A DNA stretch of 59,540 nucleotides from Planctomycetota bacterium (GTDB taxonomy: Bacteria; Planctomycetota; E44-bin39), in NCBI GenBank assembly GCA_004376375.1, contig SOJX01000098.1:1-59540 (forward strand), in the 5' to 3' direction. This document shows positions 13,289-22,383 of the stretch, piece by piece. Under the pieces are notes generated by a model. That model saw only the letters and a list, made by a program, of their open reading frames with translations. It did not search any database and was not told the DNA's origin. Both the position numbers and the translations under genes were made by a program. Numbering within the stretch: position 1 is the stretch's first letter; each line of letters begins with the position of its first letter.

Positions 13289-14056
13289 TTAGAACTCGTT
13301 CATCATTGCGAGCAGGTCGGCGCCGTCGTAGTAGGCGTCCTCGCCGGTCTCGATAATCTTGCCGCTTGTGCCGAGTATGCCGAAAACGGGGACGATGTAG
13401 TCCTCTTCGCTCGGAGGGGTGTTGAGGTGGATGCCTGCGAAAATTATGAATTCGTTCGGCTGGTCTTCGAGCAATGAGAGGAAGCGCGCCATGCCCGCGA
13501 GCACGCAGCGCTCCGTGATGTCGCGTATCGGGTGCTGGGCCGCGAGCACGTCATCCATCTCGGGCAGAAGCGTTGCCGCGACCGCGAACTGGTTCGGGTC
13601 CTCGTCGCGGTCCGGAAGCGCGAAAACCTCTCCCGCGTTGTGGGCCGCGAGGAACTCGTCAAGGAGTTTCGAGAGGCTGCCGCATGAGGGCGTGTCATGC
13701 AGGTGACCGTGCCGCCTGGCAAGGCCGAGCTGTCCTTCCGCGCTGAAACCCAGGTGCGGAAAGTAAAAAACACCGAGCTTTTCCTGATTGGGTGCGTGGT
13801 GGCGGAGCGCCTCTATATCGCTTATGCCGACGTTGGGGAAACCCGCAAGCGCGCCCAGGCGGAACGCCTCGCCCCAGACGTCGTAACAGTATTCCTCGAG
13901 CGGGCGCTCGAGTTCGTCCGCGCAGGTCGCGATGCCGCCGATCGTGTTCGGGTCTCTGAAGCCGTGGTGCTCCGAAATCCGTTTCGCATATCCGAAATAG
14001 TCGGGCACCGGCAGCGCGTTCGGGAAAAAGCTCAGCACCTTTTCTTCAATACTCAT
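13289..14056 (-). CDS. LCIB/LCIC-like protein (beta-carbonic anhydrase relative)
   Basis: 255 residues. Its layout matches the LCIB family of algae: FPNALPVPDY near the start, GFRDPNTIGGIATCADE, WGEAFRLGALAGFPNVGIS, YFPHLGFS and TPSCGSLSKLLDEF. The three expected zinc ligands are C45, H101 and C125. D47 lies two residues after the first Cys, as in beta-carbonic anhydrases (CxD). The usual CRDE is CADE here. Some members of the family hydrate CO2 and others are inactive, so activity is uncertain. It is probably cytoplasmic. Neighbours give no pathway. The family call is from motif order, without a search. Confidence 0.75.
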   Translation of the reverse strand: MSIEEKVLSFFPNALPVPDYFGYAKRISEHHGFRDPNTIGGIATCADELERPLEEYCYDVWGEAFRLGALAGFPNVGISDIEALRHHAPNQEKLGVFYFPHLGFSAEGQLGLARRHGHLHDTPSCGSLSKLLDEFLAAHNAGEVFALPDRDEDPNQFAVAATLLPEMDDVLAAQHPIRDITERCVLAGMARFLSLLEDQPNEFIIFAGIHLNTPPSEEDYIVPVFGILGTSGKIIETGEDAYYDGADLLAMMNEF

Positions 14057-14157
14057 GGCCGTTTCCTCCGCGATGTTGAGTCCCTGAAATATCGGGCGGC
14101 AAGTATATCACACCGCAAAGGCCGTAACAAGGGGAATTCGGGGAAGTGGCCGCGAAG

Positions 14158-14191
14158 GGTTAATCGTTGGCGGTTAGTCGTCAGTGACTGG
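14158..14191. repeat. Degenerate GTCGTTA-family repeat at the ankyrin gene stop
   Basis: GGTTAATCGTTGGCGGTTAG continues into TCGTCAGTGACTGG. On the minus strand it encodes the last residues (PVTDD) and the TAA stop of the ankyrin gene, then continues beyond it. Confidence 0.45.
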
Positions 14192-15679
14192 TTTTCTTGT
14201 GGTCTTGCCGCCGTGCGTACGAAGCAGGTCGGCGACTTTTTCATGACCCATCATGTCCGCGACATCAAGCGGAGTCAACAGCCCATCCTCCCTTCTGGTC
14301 GTGATATTAACATAAGCTTTGGCATTAAGCAGGAGCTTAACCATTTCATACTTGCCTTTTCCCGCGGCAATGTGAAGCGGCGCCAGGCCGGACTTCGTTC
14401 GCAACTTCATGTCTGCGCCGCCTTTGATAAGAAGTTCGGTTGTTTTCTTCCGTCCTTCACTTACTGCAAGATGAAGCGGCGTGTACCAGGTTGAATTCCG
14501 ACTGTTCACGTCGGCCCCGCTTTTTATCAGTATTTCGGCGACCTCAAGATGATGGCCGCGGATCGCCGCGAAGATCGGGGTCTCTCTGTCAACACCGCCC
14601 TTTCTGTTCACATCAGCGCCGCATTCGATCAGCTGTTTCGCGATTTCCGCCTGCCCTTCCCTGGCAGCCCAGTGAAGAATCGTCAGTCCAAGAGGGCTGT
14701 GCCCGGCATCTATATTCCCGTGCTTGCTGATAATGAACCTGCCCCAGTCCGTAAAGTTTTTATCGGCCAGAACGAACATCAGAATGCGCATGTTTACGTC
14801 TGCCGAAATTGTTTTTCTCACTTCGTCCCAGTATTGGATAAATCGAAGCCCGGCCTCCCCTCCCCCGTGGAAATTCCTTATCATGGCAAGCCTGGCTTCT
14901 ATTACGCCCATATCGAGCAGAGATTCAATTCCTTCCACGCGCATCTCATAATCGCCCGAGCAAAACTGTTTCACATAATTATCGATTCTGATTTCCTCCT
15001 CTGTCTTCCCGCCGTGATCGCGAAGGAGTTTTTCAATTTCTTCGGTCCGTGCAAGGTCCAGCGGTGTAAAATGGATATCTTGCGTAACACTATTTACGTC
15101 GGCGCCGTTTTTCAGGAGAATCCTGACTATATCAGAGTGATTGCCAAAAACCGCCAGGTGAAGAGGAGCTCCATCGTAATAATCTTCGTGAAATAACTTC
15201 CATCTCATTCGAAAGCCGGTATGCTGATAATTTACATCTGCTCCATTCCTGATACAGAAATCGACCAGTTCCTTATGCCCGAATTTCGCGGCAATCTGCA
15301 GGAGCGACTCTCTTTTTTCATCTGAGACCTCAACGTCAATCCCGTTATCAAGCAGAAGGTTGACGACATCCTTATAACCCAGTTCCACGGCCAGCCGCAT
15401 TGAATCCATGTGGGACCAGCCTTCATACTGCGACGAATAGAGAAGCAACTCAACCGCGGTCGCGCCTCCGCCGAGTTCTTTCGCGAGCGCTTCAGTGCCT
15501 TGAGGTTGAATATCAAGCAGCCCGACCAGGCCCTGCAGGCGTGTCTTCTTATCGGGAGAGTGAAACTTGCCCATGTAATACCTGACGCGCACCGGCGTCC
15601 AGAGCAGGCAGGTTGCGGTCAATATCGAAAACAACAGTACGACGATAACGCCGAGCTTGAAGGGAAGGCTTACTCTCAT
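14174..15679 (-). CDS. Membrane-anchored ankyrin-repeat protein
   Basis: 501 residues. The N-terminus is a signal anchor (LPFKLGVIVVLLFSILTATC, about 5-24). At least seven ankyrin repeats can be read, with units such as SLLQIAAKFGHKELVDFCI, PLHLAVFGNHSDIVRILLKN, ILHWAAREGQAEIAKQLIE, TPIFAAIRGHHLEVAEILIK and APLHIAAGKGKYEMVKLLLN, grouped before and after a helical spacer (about 235-330). Ankyrin repeats bind proteins and give no enzymatic clue. The anchor suggests an extracytoplasmic scaffold. The gene ends inside a heptamer repeat. Confidence 0.9.
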   Translation of the reverse strand: MRVSLPFKLGVIVVLLFSILTATCLLWTPVRVRYYMGKFHSPDKKTRLQGLVGLLDIQPQGTEALAKELGGGATAVELLLYSSQYEGWSHMDSMRLAVELGYKDVVNLLLDNGIDVEVSDEKRESLLQIAAKFGHKELVDFCIRNGADVNYQHTGFRMRWKLFHEDYYDGAPLHLAVFGNHSDIVRILLKNGADVNSVTQDIHFTPLDLARTEEIEKLLRDHGGKTEEEIRIDNYVKQFCSGDYEMRVEGIESLLDMGVIEARLAMIRNFHGGGEAGLRFIQYWDEVRKTISADVNMRILMFVLADKNFTDWGRFIISKHGNIDAGHSPLGLTILHWAAREGQAEIAKQLIECGADVNRKGGVDRETPIFAAIRGHHLEVAEILIKSGADVNSRNSTWYTPLHLAVSEGRKKTTELLIKGGADMKLRTKSGLAPLHIAAGKGKYEMVKLLLNAKAYVNITTRREDGLLTPLDVADMMGHEKVADLLRTHGGKTTRKPVTDD

Positions 15680-15735
15680 ACGACTATTTTATCCTGCATC
15701 TGCGGAAAATCAAACGAAGCCGGGTTAAACACAAA

Positions 15736-15756
15736 GGGCGGGTTTGAAACCCGCCC
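15736..15756. repeat. GGGCGGGTTT palindromic hairpin
   Basis: GGGCGGGTTT-G-AAACCCGCCC is a near-perfect palindrome between the VWA gene stop (15784) and the ankyrin gene start (15679), both on the minus strand. It could act as a terminator or mRNA-end stabiliser, but it has no clear T-run. Confidence 0.6.
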
Positions 15757-15783
15757 CTACTCAAGCCTCAGGTCTTCATGTTC

Positions 15784-17280
15784 CTACCTGATTTCGCGGA
15801 ACTTGCCGCCGTTCTCCTTGGCCAGCTTTTTCAGAAATTCGGCGAAATCGCTCCCCGACGGGCCCCTGGGAATGCGGCGCATTCCGGCCCTCCGGCCGCG
15901 GTCTATAAAACCGAACGTATTGATTCTTACGTGACGGATCGCGTTGAGGTCGGCGACGAGCTTCAGTATTTCCTCCGTTGACGGTGTCGTTATCCCGTCA
16001 CGACGGTACGCGCGCTTGTCGGGCATGCCGTCGGTGAGGAAGTAGAAGGTATCCGCCTCCTTTATCTTGAAAGCCTCTTTCAGCACGTCGTCGGTGAAGG
16101 TGGCGCCGAAGGCCTGGAAGTCCTTGACGAACTCCACCGCGCTTTTCTTGTTGCTGTCGCTTGCGGCAACAAGCCTCTTTTTCCAGAACTGGACGGTTCC
16201 ATTCTTCGTGGGGTTGTACCCGGGGCTGAGCGGTCTCCTGGCCATTTCATTGCGTTTCTGCTGGTCATCTCCCTTTTTCATTCCGCCGCCGGGACCGGAA
16301 AAAATTATAATGGTGAATTTCGCGTCTTTCTTAATCGACTGCACGACCTTGATGAGCTCGGCCTTCGCGCGCTCGATGCGGACACGGGAAGCGCTCGGGT
16401 CTACCGGGGCGTAGCCCTCGTCGTCGTCATCGTCATCCTTATCTTTATCGATAAGCCCTTTTCCCGTCTCCGGGCTGTCGCCCTCCCCTTCTTCCTTGCC
16501 GTCATCGGGCGGAGGCAGCGGGTCCGTAATCCGCATCGAGCCCGAAACGTCGATAATGAAAACGCACCTCTTGGAATCCACCTCCACACCAAAGAAGCTG
16601 GCCGTAGTGAACCTTTCCTTGCTCTTTATTTTTTTTGGTTTTACGAAATCCTTTCCACCGTTCTTCTCCCACCATGCGCGGTACGACGCCGCCGTTCCGT
16701 ACCTTTGCCCGGTGATCCTTCTGAGGATATTGCGCGCATCGCCGCAAAGCCTGCCGCCGCTGGGCTCGTGTTCTTCGAGAAACTTTATCAGCGGCTCGAC
16801 CATGGCCGGACAGCGGCGCTTCAACAGCGACTCGAGAACGACACGAAGCACTTCTTCCCTTTTGAGCTTGAGCGCATCCATTAAAGTATTAAGAGACGGC
16901 TCGCCGTCGCGCAGCCCGAAAGCCTGGGCGACTATTATCTGCTCCTCCCACTTGCTGCCTTTAAAGACGCAGATCATCGTCATCAGGGCGCCGGCGTTTT
17001 TCATACCCGCAAGAACCCCGGCGACCGCCTTGAAAAGCTGCCCGTTCTTGCTTTTCAACGTCTCCGAAAGAAGCACCTCAACGGCACGCGTGGAATCGTC
17101 TTCCGCGACTAGCTCGGCCTGATGCGCGGCGTCTGAATAATCTTTCGATTTAATAGCAGCCTTGAAATCCTTTACCCTCCCCCTGTAAATCGCATCGTCC
17201 AGCCTCGCCACCGCGGCCGTAGCAGTCAGCAGGACCGCAAACATGCACAAAACCATGATTACGGGTTTGTGAAGTTTCAT
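15784..17280 (-). CDS. Secreted HEAT-like/von Willebrand factor A protein
   Basis: 498 residues after an AAAGGAT ribosome site. A signal peptide ends near VAAVA-RLDD (about residue 25). A helical HEAT-like region follows (about 30-200), including AQAFGLRDGEPSLNTLMDAL. The VWA domain begins at about 238 with the MIDAS motif VFIIDVSGSM (DxSxS), is interrupted by an acidic insertion (DKDDDDDDEGYAP), and resumes with FTIIIFSG and FYFLTDGMPD. VWA domains bind metal ions and protein ligands. Likely periplasmic or surface-exposed. Partner unknown. Confidence 0.88.
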   Translation of the reverse strand: MKLHKPVIMVLCMFAVLLTATAAVARLDDAIYRGRVKDFKAAIKSKDYSDAAHQAELVAEDDSTRAVEVLLSETLKSKNGQLFKAVAGVLAGMKNAGALMTMICVFKGSKWEEQIIVAQAFGLRDGEPSLNTLMDALKLKREEVLRVVLESLLKRRCPAMVEPLIKFLEEHEPSGGRLCGDARNILRRITGQRYGTAASYRAWWEKNGGKDFVKPKKIKSKERFTTASFFGVEVDSKRCVFIIDVSGSMRITDPLPPPDDGKEEGEGDSPETGKGLIDKDKDDDDDDEGYAPVDPSASRVRIERAKAELIKVVQSIKKDAKFTIIIFSGPGGGMKKGDDQQKRNEMARRPLSPGYNPTKNGTVQFWKKRLVAASDSNKKSAVEFVKDFQAFGATFTDDVLKEAFKIKEADTFYFLTDGMPDKRAYRRDGITTPSTEEILKLVADLNAIRHVRINTFGFIDRGRRAGMRRIPRGPSGSDFAEFLKKLAKENGGKFREIR

Positions 17281-17499
17281 TTCTTATCCTTTCTGTGAGG
17301 GCAGGTTATGGCGGTTCCCCTTATTACAAATAATGCAGGCTTTTGAACGCAATCTCCATAATCGGGCTAACCCTACAATACAAAACACCTTACAACTTAA
17401 ATAAGTTCCTTTTATAAATCCCCGCTGTTTTACTTGTTACGGGTTAACAACGGCAAGTGTTTGTCATAAATGTGCAAAATTTTCCAGGTCTTGACGTAC

Positions 17500-19473
17500 T
17501 TAATCTGAGGCGACGGTATCGGTATGCGAAAAGAAATCGGAGTCGCTCTTGTTCAGGGAATCGGAAGCGCCGGGCTTATCCTGGTCGGACTGCGACTCGA
17601 GTTTTTCCCGGACAATCTGGCCGAGGTTTTCGTCAAGAAAGCTCTTCACAACCTTTTCAAACCTGCCCTGCATTTCCGGCGAGTTGGCGATGAGCCCGGC
17701 AAAATACGACTGGAAATTCTCCGAGGAGAACTGGCCGTTCAGGTAATCGGGCAGAAGCTCCTCCACCTTGCCGACTATCACGTTCACCAGATCCTGGTTC
17801 TGCTCGTCAATACGCGCGGTAATAAGGTCCAGAAGCTGCCCGCTGAGGCGGTCGACGAATTTCTGGTCGGAAGCAAGCTCGCCCAGCTTTGCGTCGACAA
17901 TCCCGCGGACCGACTCGGCGTCGGCCGGGGCGCCCGAGCTGAACTGGGCGACTTCGTTCTGAACCGACTTTTTCAGGTATAGCGGAAACTTGGGCGACTC
18001 GATAACCGCCTTGACCATATCGTCGGAACCAAGGGACTTCAGGGCTTCCTGTATCTGCTCCTTGAACAAATCGGAGCCGAGCGCGTTGCTCAACTCGCCG
18101 AGCATGCTTTTGCGCAAAGCAGCCTCATCCATCCCGGCAATGTCCGCCTTCTGGGCAAGAATGAGGTGGCGCAGCCGCGCAAGAAACTGGTCGGTATTCA
18201 GGTAACTCTGCAGCACGCCGGGCAGGCGGGACGCGATCTCGGAGCGTATCACCTCCCCCGTCTGGGCGGAAAAACCCTGAGTATACGAATTCACCTTGTC
18301 GAGCAGGAAATCGTGTACTCCCTCCATGAGTTCGTGATACAGATCGAGACCGACCTCCCTGATCTTGCGCTCGATAAGCTGCCAGACTTCCTGGGACGCG
18401 TGCATGTCGAGCAGCGAGCGCTGAATCTCCTCCGTAAAGTTCGACGGACGGGCAATGGACTGCGTCGGCATATCGGTGCCCGCCTCGCCCTCCCATCCTG
18501 CTACATTCGACGCCATAATCTCATGGACGAGGTTTTCAACGTCTGCGCGATCAAGCCGCGCGGAACCCTTCGGCTGCCTGGCAAGCTTTTCTTCAAGACG
18601 CCTGATCTCGGCCTGGAGCCGCAGCTCTACCTCGGTTTTGCGGGCAATATCCTTCTCGTCAATCCTGCCGGCGCCCTTGCCGTCCCCGCTTTCAATCATC
18701 TCTTTTACGATCTCGCGCAGGGCGCCCTCGTCAACGGACGCCTTTGTGACGCTCTTTCGGACAACGCCTTCAATCTTCGTGCTTATCTCTTTTTCGACAA
18801 TGTTCCCGACCGTTTCCTGCTGCACGAAATCAAGCGCATCCACGCTGCGGAGCACCTGCTCCTCGTCTATAACCTCCCGGACGACGCCGCGCACCATGGC
18901 GGCGTCGAGTTTGCCGCCGCCTGCCGTAGCGTGGCGCTCAATCGCCCTGGCCACGTGCTCGTCCAGCCGGCCTACAACTTCGGTGCGGATCAATTCGGAA
19001 AACTGGTCCTGCAGCGGCCTGGTCATCGATACGCATATGGAGGTGATAAGCTCGCGGATTTTTTCGGACTTGAAATAATTATTGATGCGCTCGGTCACGC
19101 GGCTGATGAGTTCGCCTTCGTTCGCGCCTTCAAGCGCGGGAAGAAGGGGCTCGCTTTCCAGGTTTGCCATGCCTTTGTCGAGTGCGGAGGAAATGGCCGA
19201 CTCGAGCATCCGGGTCTTGGAAAAAGTACGGGTAAGCCGCCTGCGGATATCTTCAGAATGTTCCCCGTGGCTTAATGGGGGAATTGTCCCGGCAGGATCG
19301 ACAGGGGCTTCGGTCGGAGCGCTTCCGCGGGTGGGAATTGCCTGAGTATCGGCAACGGACGCGTCAACGACCCTTCCGGTCAAAAGGTCTGTACCGCATT
19401 TACTGCAAACATCCGCGCTCAGCGGATTGCGCGTATTGCAGGAGGAACAGATTATGACAAAAGGTTCATCCAT
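17500..19473 (-). CDS. Zinc-ribbon protein with a long helical body, unknown function
   Basis: 657 residues from the ATG at 19473. A TTG five codons upstream is closer to an AGG and is also possible. The N-terminus has a zinc ribbon with two CxxC pairs (CSSCNTRN and CSKCGTDL). The rest is a long, charged, helical chain with weakly repeated units of about 45-60 residues, each holding a V(R/H)(G/E)(I/V)V-type core (for example VRGVVREVIDEEQ, LREIVKEMIESG, ENLVHEIMASNV, VRGIVDAKLGEL). There is no membrane segment. I do not recognise the family. A structural scaffold is possible. Confidence 0.75.
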   Translation of the reverse strand: MDEPFVIICSSCNTRNPLSADVCSKCGTDLLTGRVVDASVADTQAIPTRGSAPTEAPVDPAGTIPPLSHGEHSEDIRRRLTRTFSKTRMLESAISSALDKGMANLESEPLLPALEGANEGELISRVTERINNYFKSEKIRELITSICVSMTRPLQDQFSELIRTEVVGRLDEHVARAIERHATAGGGKLDAAMVRGVVREVIDEEQVLRSVDALDFVQQETVGNIVEKEISTKIEGVVRKSVTKASVDEGALREIVKEMIESGDGKGAGRIDEKDIARKTEVELRLQAEIRRLEEKLARQPKGSARLDRADVENLVHEIMASNVAGWEGEAGTDMPTQSIARPSNFTEEIQRSLLDMHASQEVWQLIERKIREVGLDLYHELMEGVHDFLLDKVNSYTQGFSAQTGEVIRSEIASRLPGVLQSYLNTDQFLARLRHLILAQKADIAGMDEAALRKSMLGELSNALGSDLFKEQIQEALKSLGSDDMVKAVIESPKFPLYLKKSVQNEVAQFSSGAPADAESVRGIVDAKLGELASDQKFVDRLSGQLLDLITARIDEQNQDLVNVIVGKVEELLPDYLNGQFSSENFQSYFAGLIANSPEMQGRFEKVVKSFLDENLGQIVREKLESQSDQDKPGASDSLNKSDSDFFSHTDTVASD

Positions 19474-19488
19474 AGAGTTTAATGCCAA

Positions 19489-19794
19489 CCTGTCTACACA
19501 CTCTTTCTATCGACCATCCCCGTAAATATAGATTGTAATTATAGCACGATTTTATAGTCTCAGTCAAGGTTTTGCCCGGGCAAATTCCGAATTCTCCACA
19601 ATCTTCCTATCCGGGCTTGAGTTATGCACAATTATCATAGTTTTAGACGAAAACGCGTATCCGGGCGCAACGTTTACCTGACGCATTTTTACCCCGGCGA
19701 TACCGGTTTGCATCGGATATAACTACTCCGGGATAAATTTGAAATAAATCATGAAACACACCTTTTCCCGCCCCGGCAACTCATAGAGTTTTAC
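19489..19794. other. Intergenic region before the sigma-54 activator, no gene seen
   Basis: This is the divergent gap between the zinc-ribbon gene and the activator gene. It is AT-rich in places and contains several CCGGGC patches but no repeat array and no open frame with a ribosome site. The activator promoter lies at its right end. Confidence 0.45.
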
Positions 19795-19822
19795 TTGACT
19801 TCGAGTTGCGTTTTGTTAAAAT
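19795..19822 (+). promoter_or_regulatory. Sigma-70-type promoter of the sigma-54 activator gene
   Basis: -35 TTGACT (19795-19800), 16-nt spacer, -10 TAAAAT (19817-19822), about 60 nt before the GTG start at 19883. Confidence 0.6.
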
Positions 19823-19882
19823 TGTTTTACAATTGTTTGCGGGGAGTGTCTGTGTATGCATATTGCCATTAGGATGTAAGTC

Positions 19883-21856
19883 GTGGCGAGACTGGTTGTT
19901 AAATCCGGCGGTGAAGAGCGTGTGTTCGAGGCGATCTCGGCCATTACGACCATTGGCCGCTCCAGCGAAAACATGCTGGAAATTGATGACATCAATTCCA
20001 GCCGCTACCACTGCGAGGTAATCCAGACGGATAAAGGCTACGTATTAAAAGACCTGGACAGCCGCAACGGCACACTTGTCAACGGCAAATTCGTAAGCCG
20101 CACAGTACTCAAGCCCGGCGACCGGATAGAAATCGGCCAGACCCAGATTCTCTTCGAAGACGAAGGTAAATCGAAATTCGAAACCGTTGACATTTCCACG
20201 CGGATAAGGGAGGACAGCGGCAAGCTGCCGGCGGTTGATTTCGATATCGGGCGCGAAGAACAGCTCATCAAACTTCTCGAAATCAACATGGCCCTGTCTG
20301 GCGAACTCAACCTTCAAAAGCTTCTCGAGCTGATAATGGATACCGTGGTCGATGTCATCGGCGGCGAGCGCGGTTTCCTTATTCTCGAAGAGGACGGCAA
20401 GCTGAATGTAAAGGTTTCCCGCAACATCGACCGTGAATCGATAAAAAAGCCCGACTTCAAGGTTTCGCACTCCATTGCGGCCGACGTCTTCAAGGGCGGT
20501 TCCCCGCTGATCGCCTCCGACGCGCTCGAGGACGATCGCTTTTCAAGCTATATGAGCGTTTACGGTCTGAAGCTCAGAAGCGTGCTTGCGGCTCCACTGA
20601 AAATAAAGAACCGTACAGTCGGCGTAATTTACGTCGATAACCGCTTCGAGCGGGACGTCTTCCAGCCCAGCAAGATGCAGCTTCTGGAATACCTGGCAAG
20701 CCAGGCCGCGGTGGCGATTGACAACGCCCGCCTCTTTGAAGAAAATGAGAGGAAACAGCAGGACCTTGAACGCAAGTCAGAAGAGCTCGACGCCCTCAAC
20801 CGCAGACTTGTCGCGCGGGTCGAGCAGACTTCTCACCAGCTTGAAGAAGAGCGCACCAAGATTTCCGGTCGGCAAAGCCTGTTCAAAAACGATTACAGCG
20901 CCATCATAACCCGGGACCAGAAGATGCACGACATCTTCAAAATGCTTGACAAGGTCATTGAAACTAACGTCCCGGTACTTATCCAGGGCGAGTCCGGCAC
21001 AGGCAAGGAACTCATCGCCCGCGCCATACATTTCAACAGCCCGCGTAAAGACAAACCGTTCGTTTCCGAAAACTGCGCGGCTATCCCGGAAACCCTGCTC
21101 GAAAGTGAGTTCTTCGGCTACATGAAGGGCGCGTTCACCGGTGCCGTAACCGACAAACAGGGGCTTTTCGAGGTTGCCGACAAAGGCACCCTTTTCCTTG
21201 ATGAAATCGCTGAAATGGCGCCTTCCATGCAGACCAAGTTCCTGCGCGTCCTCCAGGAAGGTGAAATAAGAAGGCTTGGCGGAAAAAACATTATCAACGT
21301 TGACGTGCGGCTGATCAGCGCTACAAACAAGGACCTGTTCAAACGCACGCAAGATAAAAACTTCCGCGAAGACCTGTTTTACCGGCTCAACGTTATTACT
21401 GTAACATTACCCCCGCTTCGGGACCGAAAAGACGACATACCGATCCTGGTCAACCACTTCCTGACTTCCATTGCCCAGAAAACGGAAACGGAAAAACGGG
21501 AAATCGACCCGAAGGCCATGGACATGCTTTTCGGTTACGACTGGCCCGGCAACGTTCGCGAGTTGGGAAATGAAATCGAGCGCGCCGTTGCCCTTTCCCG
21601 GGACCTTATCAAGCCCGAACATCTGAGCCGGTCCATAAGCCCCACTCGCCGGTTTCGCCCGATAGGTGTCGGCGTCAGAACGCTGAAAGAAATCGTGGCT
21701 GAAGCCGTGGATGAAGTTGAACGCGAAACCATCTCCGAGGTACTGGAGAGAACGGGCTGGCATAAAACAAAAACATCGAGCCTGCTCGGAATATCCCGCC
21801 CGACTCTTGATGCAAAAATTGAGAAATACGATTTAAAAAGAAAAGGCTCTGAGTGA
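19883..21856 (+). CDS. FHA-GAF sigma-54-dependent transcription activator
   Basis: 657 residues from a GTG with AGGA upstream. Domains in order: FHA (about 1-95; TTIGRSSEN, SSRYHCEV, LDSRNGTLVNG), GAF (about 125-290; GERGFLILEE, GVIYVDNRF), a short coiled coil, the AAA+ sigma-54 interaction domain (about 340-575; Walker A GESGTGKE, the GAFTGA loop that contacts sigma-54, LFLDEIAEM) and a Fis-type helix-turn-helix (TKTSSLLGISRPTLDAKI). The FHA domain should bind a phospho-Thr partner, giving a route from a Ser/Thr kinase to sigma-54 transcription. A strong -24/-12 site lies 386 nt downstream, in front of the pilus/secretion operon, its likely target. Confidence 0.95.
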   Translation: MARLVVKSGGEERVFEAISAITTIGRSSENMLEIDDINSSRYHCEVIQTDKGYVLKDLDSRNGTLVNGKFVSRTVLKPGDRIEIGQTQILFEDEGKSKFETVDISTRIREDSGKLPAVDFDIGREEQLIKLLEINMALSGELNLQKLLELIMDTVVDVIGGERGFLILEEDGKLNVKVSRNIDRESIKKPDFKVSHSIAADVFKGGSPLIASDALEDDRFSSYMSVYGLKLRSVLAAPLKIKNRTVGVIYVDNRFERDVFQPSKMQLLEYLASQAAVAIDNARLFEENERKQQDLERKSEELDALNRRLVARVEQTSHQLEEERTKISGRQSLFKNDYSAIITRDQKMHDIFKMLDKVIETNVPVLIQGESGTGKELIARAIHFNSPRKDKPFVSENCAAIPETLLESEFFGYMKGAFTGAVTDKQGLFEVADKGTLFLDEIAEMAPSMQTKFLRVLQEGEIRRLGGKNIINVDVRLISATNKDLFKRTQDKNFREDLFYRLNVITVTLPPLRDRKDDIPILVNHFLTSIAQKTETEKREIDPKAMDMLFGYDWPGNVRELGNEIERAVALSRDLIKPEHLSRSISPTRRFRPIGVGVRTLKEIVAEAVDEVERETISEVLERTGWHKTKTSSLLGISRPTLDAKIEKYDLKRKGSE

Positions 21857-21857
21857 A

Positions 21858-22130
21858 GGGACAAGGAAACAAGGGAATAAGGGAACAAGGAAACAAGAGA
21901 ACAAGGAATACGGGGTAAGAGGTAAGGGATAAGGGATACGGGATAAGGGGATAAGGGAATAAGAGAAAAGTCGTGAGTCGTGAGTTCTTTACCCCTTTTC
22001 CCCTTTTCCTCCTTTCCTCCTTTCCTCTCTTCTGGACAGAAGGGTTGAAGGGAAGATAGGAGGAAAAGACGACCCGGAACTCGGTACTCGGTACTCGGTA
22101 CTTCTTAATTCCTTGTCACCTTGTTTCCTC
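21858..22130. repeat. Composite repeat region: octamers, several heptamers and an inverted octamer end
   Basis: It begins two bases after the activator stop. Octamers come first (GGAAACAA, GGGAATAA, GGGAACAA, GGAAACAA, GAGAACAA; 21865-21904), then GGATAAG-type heptamers to about 21968, TCGTGAG twice, a pyrimidine-rich CCTCCTT stretch, three TCGGTAC heptamers (22081-22101) and inverted octamers TTGTCACC and TTGTTTCC (22113-22128). The last two pair with the first units, making a long inverted repeat. The remainder of the gap to 22383 holds the sigma-54 site and no gene. Confidence 0.7.
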
Positions 22131-22241
22131 TTTGAAATTGCCAAAATCTTTTACAGTGTAACATCAGACTTACGGGGTTGATTTATACGCAACGTATTGC
22201 TCGGAAACAAGTTGCAGCATTCCGAGCTTATTCTTTGACCT

Positions 22242-22258
22242 GCGGCACGGTGGTTGCG
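22242..22258 (+). promoter_or_regulatory. Sigma-54 (-24/-12) promoter of the pilus/secretion operon
   Basis: GCGGCACGGTGGTTGCG contains GGCACG and TTGC with the correct 12-nt spacing from GG to GC, a near-consensus sigma-54 promoter. It lies 125 nt before the first gene of the operon (22384) and directly downstream of a sigma-54 activator gene. Confidence 0.7.
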
Positions 22259-22383
22259 GAATAATAGTATCTGAACCGCCGTACGGGGTCGTAACATGAA
22301 AGAAGTGGTTCCTGGCCGGCAGGCCGGCCCAAGCCCAAAGGGCAAAGCGGCCTGTTTTATGCTGACCAAACCTGAGAAAACCT

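Noticed and set aside
18166..19275. Long plus-strand frame opposite the zinc-ribbon gene
   Set aside because: A shadow frame from GC-rich codons, with no ribosome site or domain.
19561..19760. Replication origin or regulatory RNA in the gap before the activator gene
   Set aside because: No DnaA boxes, no stable extended hairpin and no terminator-like structure were found.
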